A DNA stretch of 33,950 nt from Desulfobacterales bacterium (GTDB lineage Bacteria > Desulfobacterota > Desulfobacteria > Desulfobacterales > Desulfobacteraceae), in contig JAKSAU010000608.1 in the NCBI GenBank assembly GCA_022361535.1, positions 1-33,950 on the forward strand, given 5' to 3'. The translations under genes were made by a program, and so were the position numbers. Below the pieces are notes generated by a model. It saw only the letters and a list, made by a program, of their open reading frames with translations, did not search any database and had not been told where the DNA came from. The first letter of the stretch is position 1; the number at the start of each line of letters is the position of its first letter. Positions 32,043-33,950 of this stretch are shown piece by piece.

Positions 32043-33950
32043 ATGATAATTACCTGTGAGGAATGCTCAACCCGGTTCACCCTTGATGAATCCCTGATAA
32101 AGCCCCAAGGGTCCAAGGTCCGGTGCAACCAGTGCCAACATATTTTTATGGCTTTCCCGCCGGAACCTCAAGAGGCTGTCGAGGTTATTGACGATCCGGA
32201 TGATTTGGATTTCATGGAAGAAGATCTGCCACAGGAAGATGACTCTCCGGAAGAAGTTCCCTTTGATTCAGCAGTTACTGAAGATGAACTAATAGATGAG
32301 TCAGATATTGAGTTTCCTGAAGATGATGATTTTGACCTGGAAAGCGATTTAGACACCAGCTTGGAAGACCAGGATCTTGATCTGGATGACAAGGATCTTG
32401 ACTTTGAAGAAATCGAGTTTGATGAACCTTCTGGACTTGACACCCCTGAACAGGAACTTGAGATAGATTCTCCTCAAGCTATTGGTGACATCACAGAGGA
32501 TGACGAGTTCGAATTTGAGGAACCCGATTTTGACGAGCCCGGTCTTATGATGGAAGATTCCGGATTAGAAGTGGAAGTACCTGAATTGGAAAGCGAAGAC
32601 CCGGATCTGGGAGTTGAAGACCAAGATTTTGAGTTGGAAGAACAGGACCCGGATATTGAAGAGCCTGATTTCGACCTTAGCGAACCAAGTTTGGAAATTG
32701 AAGAACCTGACTTGACCGTAGAGGATTCAGACCTGGAATTTGAAGAGCCGCAGCTGGACTTCCAGGAAGATGATATTGAGTTAGACTCCGGACAGATAGA
32801 ATTCGAAGAGCTCCAAGTAGAAGAAGCAAGCTCCCCAGAGTTGTCCCAGGCAGACATTGATCAAGATACAGCAGATATTGAAATCAGCTTTGATGATGAC
32901 GAAGATGAACTGGAACTTGAAGAGTTGCCCCTGGAAATGGAAACCGGGCATATGGACGAGTCTGAACTCGAAGAAATAGAATTTGAAACAGACGACAGCG
33001 CACCTGAACTGGATCTGGAGTTTGATGAGGACCCTGACGCTGATCTTGTGTTTGAAGATGACGGGCAATCCTTAGAGCCAGAAGTTGAACAAGAAGCCCA
33101 AAGCATTGACTCAGATCTTTATTTTGACGATTCAGATCCAGATTTATCTTTAGCTGAAGAAGAGAGTGCTCCAGACGATGATCTGTCTCTAATTGATGAT
33201 GAGGCAGCAGAAGATAGCGATTTATCTCAAAGCGTTTCTGACCAGGACAAATTTACAGAATATGACGAGGTCCTGGAACAGGATACAGAACCTGAAGAGG
33301 CGATGCCCATAGCTGACCCGGATTTAGAAGATGATGCTTTGCCCAGTCAGGAGTTCGAGTTGGATGACGAGGATACGATAGAACCTGAAGAAGAAGCTGA
33401 GTCCCTGTCAGGCGCCCCATTGATTGAGCCCCCCTCTGCAGATGATATCCGGCAGAAAAGAAAGACGGGAAAAAAAGGCGGTGTGGGCACACCGGTAAAA
33501 ATTCTTTTCCTCCTGTTCCTGTTGGTAATTGCAGCCTGGGTAGCAAATCTTATGCTTGGGGTTAACCTGCCTGTTCTCTCAGATATAAAAATACCCTATA
33601 TCACTGATGCATTAAAACCCGCGCAAGCTCCGAAACCGGATCCTAAACCTGTGCCCAATGAAGCCAGTATCAACGGCAGGTTCGTGTCAAATAAATCTGC
33701 CGGAGAATTGTTCATTGTGACCGGACGTATTGATAACCCGTCTAAAATTTCATACAGCCATATTCGTGTCAAAGGTACACTGGTCAATAAAGACAAGAAA
33801 AAAGTTGGCTCCCAGGTTGCATATTGCGGGAATATTATATCTGAAGAGACTCTTAAAGCAGGAAATATCTCGGATATCACCAAGCAATTGAACCTGAAAA
33901 CAGGAAAGCAAAACTTAAATGTCAATATTAAACCGGGCGGATCAGTTATG
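32043..33950 (+). CDS. Zinc-ribbon, highly acidic membrane protein with DUF3426-like end (incomplete)
   Basis: The frame is open from ATG 32043 (AAGGGG upstream) to the window edge, 636 codons without a stop. Residues 1-36 are an MJ0042-type zinc ribbon (Cys5, Cys8, Cys28, Cys31; ITCEECSTRF and VRCNQCQHIF). From about 40 to 465 the chain is almost only Asp, Glu, Leu, Phe, Ser and Pro in loose repeats such as FEEPDFDEP and LEIEEPDL. A basic KRKTGKKGG lies before one TM helix at about 484-506. The outer part (GELFIVTGRIDNPS, SHIRVKGTLVNKD) resembles DUF3426. Proteins of this layout, usually with a shorter linker, occur in deltaproteobacteria with unknown role. The acidic part should be disordered, in the cytoplasm. 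Confidence 0.8.
   Translation, partial: MIITCEECSTRFTLDESLIKPQGSKVRCNQCQHIFMAFPPEPQEAVEVIDDPDDLDFMEEDLPQEDDSPEEVPFDSAVTEDELIDESDIEFPEDDDFDLESDLDTSLEDQDLDLDDKDLDFEEIEFDEPSGLDTPEQELEIDSPQAIGDITEDDEFEFEEPDFDEPGLMMEDSGLEVEVPELESEDPDLGVEDQDFELEEQDPDIEEPDFDLSEPSLEIEEPDLTVEDSDLEFEEPQLDFQEDDIELDSGQIEFEELQVEEASSPELSQADIDQDTADIEISFDDDEDELELEELPLEMETGHMDESELEEIEFETDDSAPELDLEFDEDPDADLVFEDDGQSLEPEVEQEAQSIDSDLYFDDSDPDLSLAEEESAPDDDLSLIDDEAAEDSDLSQSVSDQDKFTEYDEVLEQDTEPEEAMPIADPDLEDDALPSQEFELDDEDTIEPEEEAESLSGAPLIEPPSADDIRQKRKTGKKGGVGTPVKILFLLFLLVIAAWVANLMLGVNLPVLSDIKIPYITDALKPAQAPKPDPKPVPNEASINGRFVSNKSAGELFIVTGRIDNPSKISYSHIRVKGTLVNKDKKKVGSQVAYCGNIISEETLKAGNISDITKQLNLKTGKQNLNVNIKPGGSVM

Noticed and set aside
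32168..33106. Several Ser-rich minus-strand ORFs
   Set aside because: They are antisense shadows of the acidic repeats (GAA/GAT codons read as Ser/Phe codons on the other strand).
1..33950. CRISPR arrays, tRNA, rRNA, phage or insertion-sequence genes
   Set aside because: No regularly spaced repeats, no RNA gene signature and no transposase, integrase or phage structural protein was seen on either strand.

Overview
The window comes from a Gram-negative anaerobe, most likely a sulfate-reducing deltaproteobacterium of the Desulfobacterales (Desulfobacterota). This is inferred from gene content and protein style: fused ADP-forming acyl-CoA synthetases, an exported PCM, a DUF3426-type zinc-ribbon protein, a GYD protein and a Cache-domain histidine kinase. 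It has not been confirmed by a database search. Most of it reads as ordinary chromosome with short operons on both strands.

Layout. 1-167 is the tail of a LacI-family regulator. 447-4380 is a tight operon of three SAM-fold methyltransferase-type proteins: CheR-like, exported protein-L-isoaspartate methyltransferase, and a membrane spermidine-synthase-like protein. 4690-6535 is a tandem malate dehydrogenase pair, one divergent and one canonical, followed by a perfect hairpin and a VOC protein. 7078-9829 is an AT-richer accessory stretch with a hairpin repeat, a leucine-rich-repeat protein, two GNAT acetyltransferases and a double zinc-ribbon protein. On the minus strand, 9847-14946 carries two tandem acyl-CoA synthetases and an S4 protein, divergent from apbE. 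Next come an orphan double-Cache histidine kinase with a D-amino-acid-transaminase-like gene, a lysoplasmalogenase-like gene divergent from a TetR/MBL/SDR operon, and an enoyl-CoA hydratase and a radical SAM gene on the minus strand. Then follow a GYD protein, a 69-aa small protein, a GlxA-type AraC regulator, an outer-membrane barrel and a 62-aa basic protein. The end holds mnmG, a dnaJ/cbpA-like gene, hpt and an incomplete acidic zinc-ribbon membrane protein.

The most unusual signal is in the dnaJ-like gene at 30535-31503. One reading frame is interrupted by a single TGA (30958-30960) at the end of the Gly/Phe-rich linker. The frame then continues, intact and conserved-looking, through the whole substrate-binding domain. 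Directly after the TGA lies a stem-loop whose GU-containing apical loop starts 17-18 nt downstream, close to the spacing in the E. coli fdhF SECIS element. This makes a selenocysteine-containing J-domain co-chaperone a serious candidate; a point nonsense mutation or sequencing error is the main alternative.

Other points worth a look are a dispersed palindromic repeat present twice in opposite orientation (about 197-294 and 7268-7364), a malate dehydrogenase paralogue that has Glu in place of the usual NPLD Asn, a perfect palindrome inside the tetR promoter, and a protein of more than 630 residues whose central 400 residues are almost entirely acidic.
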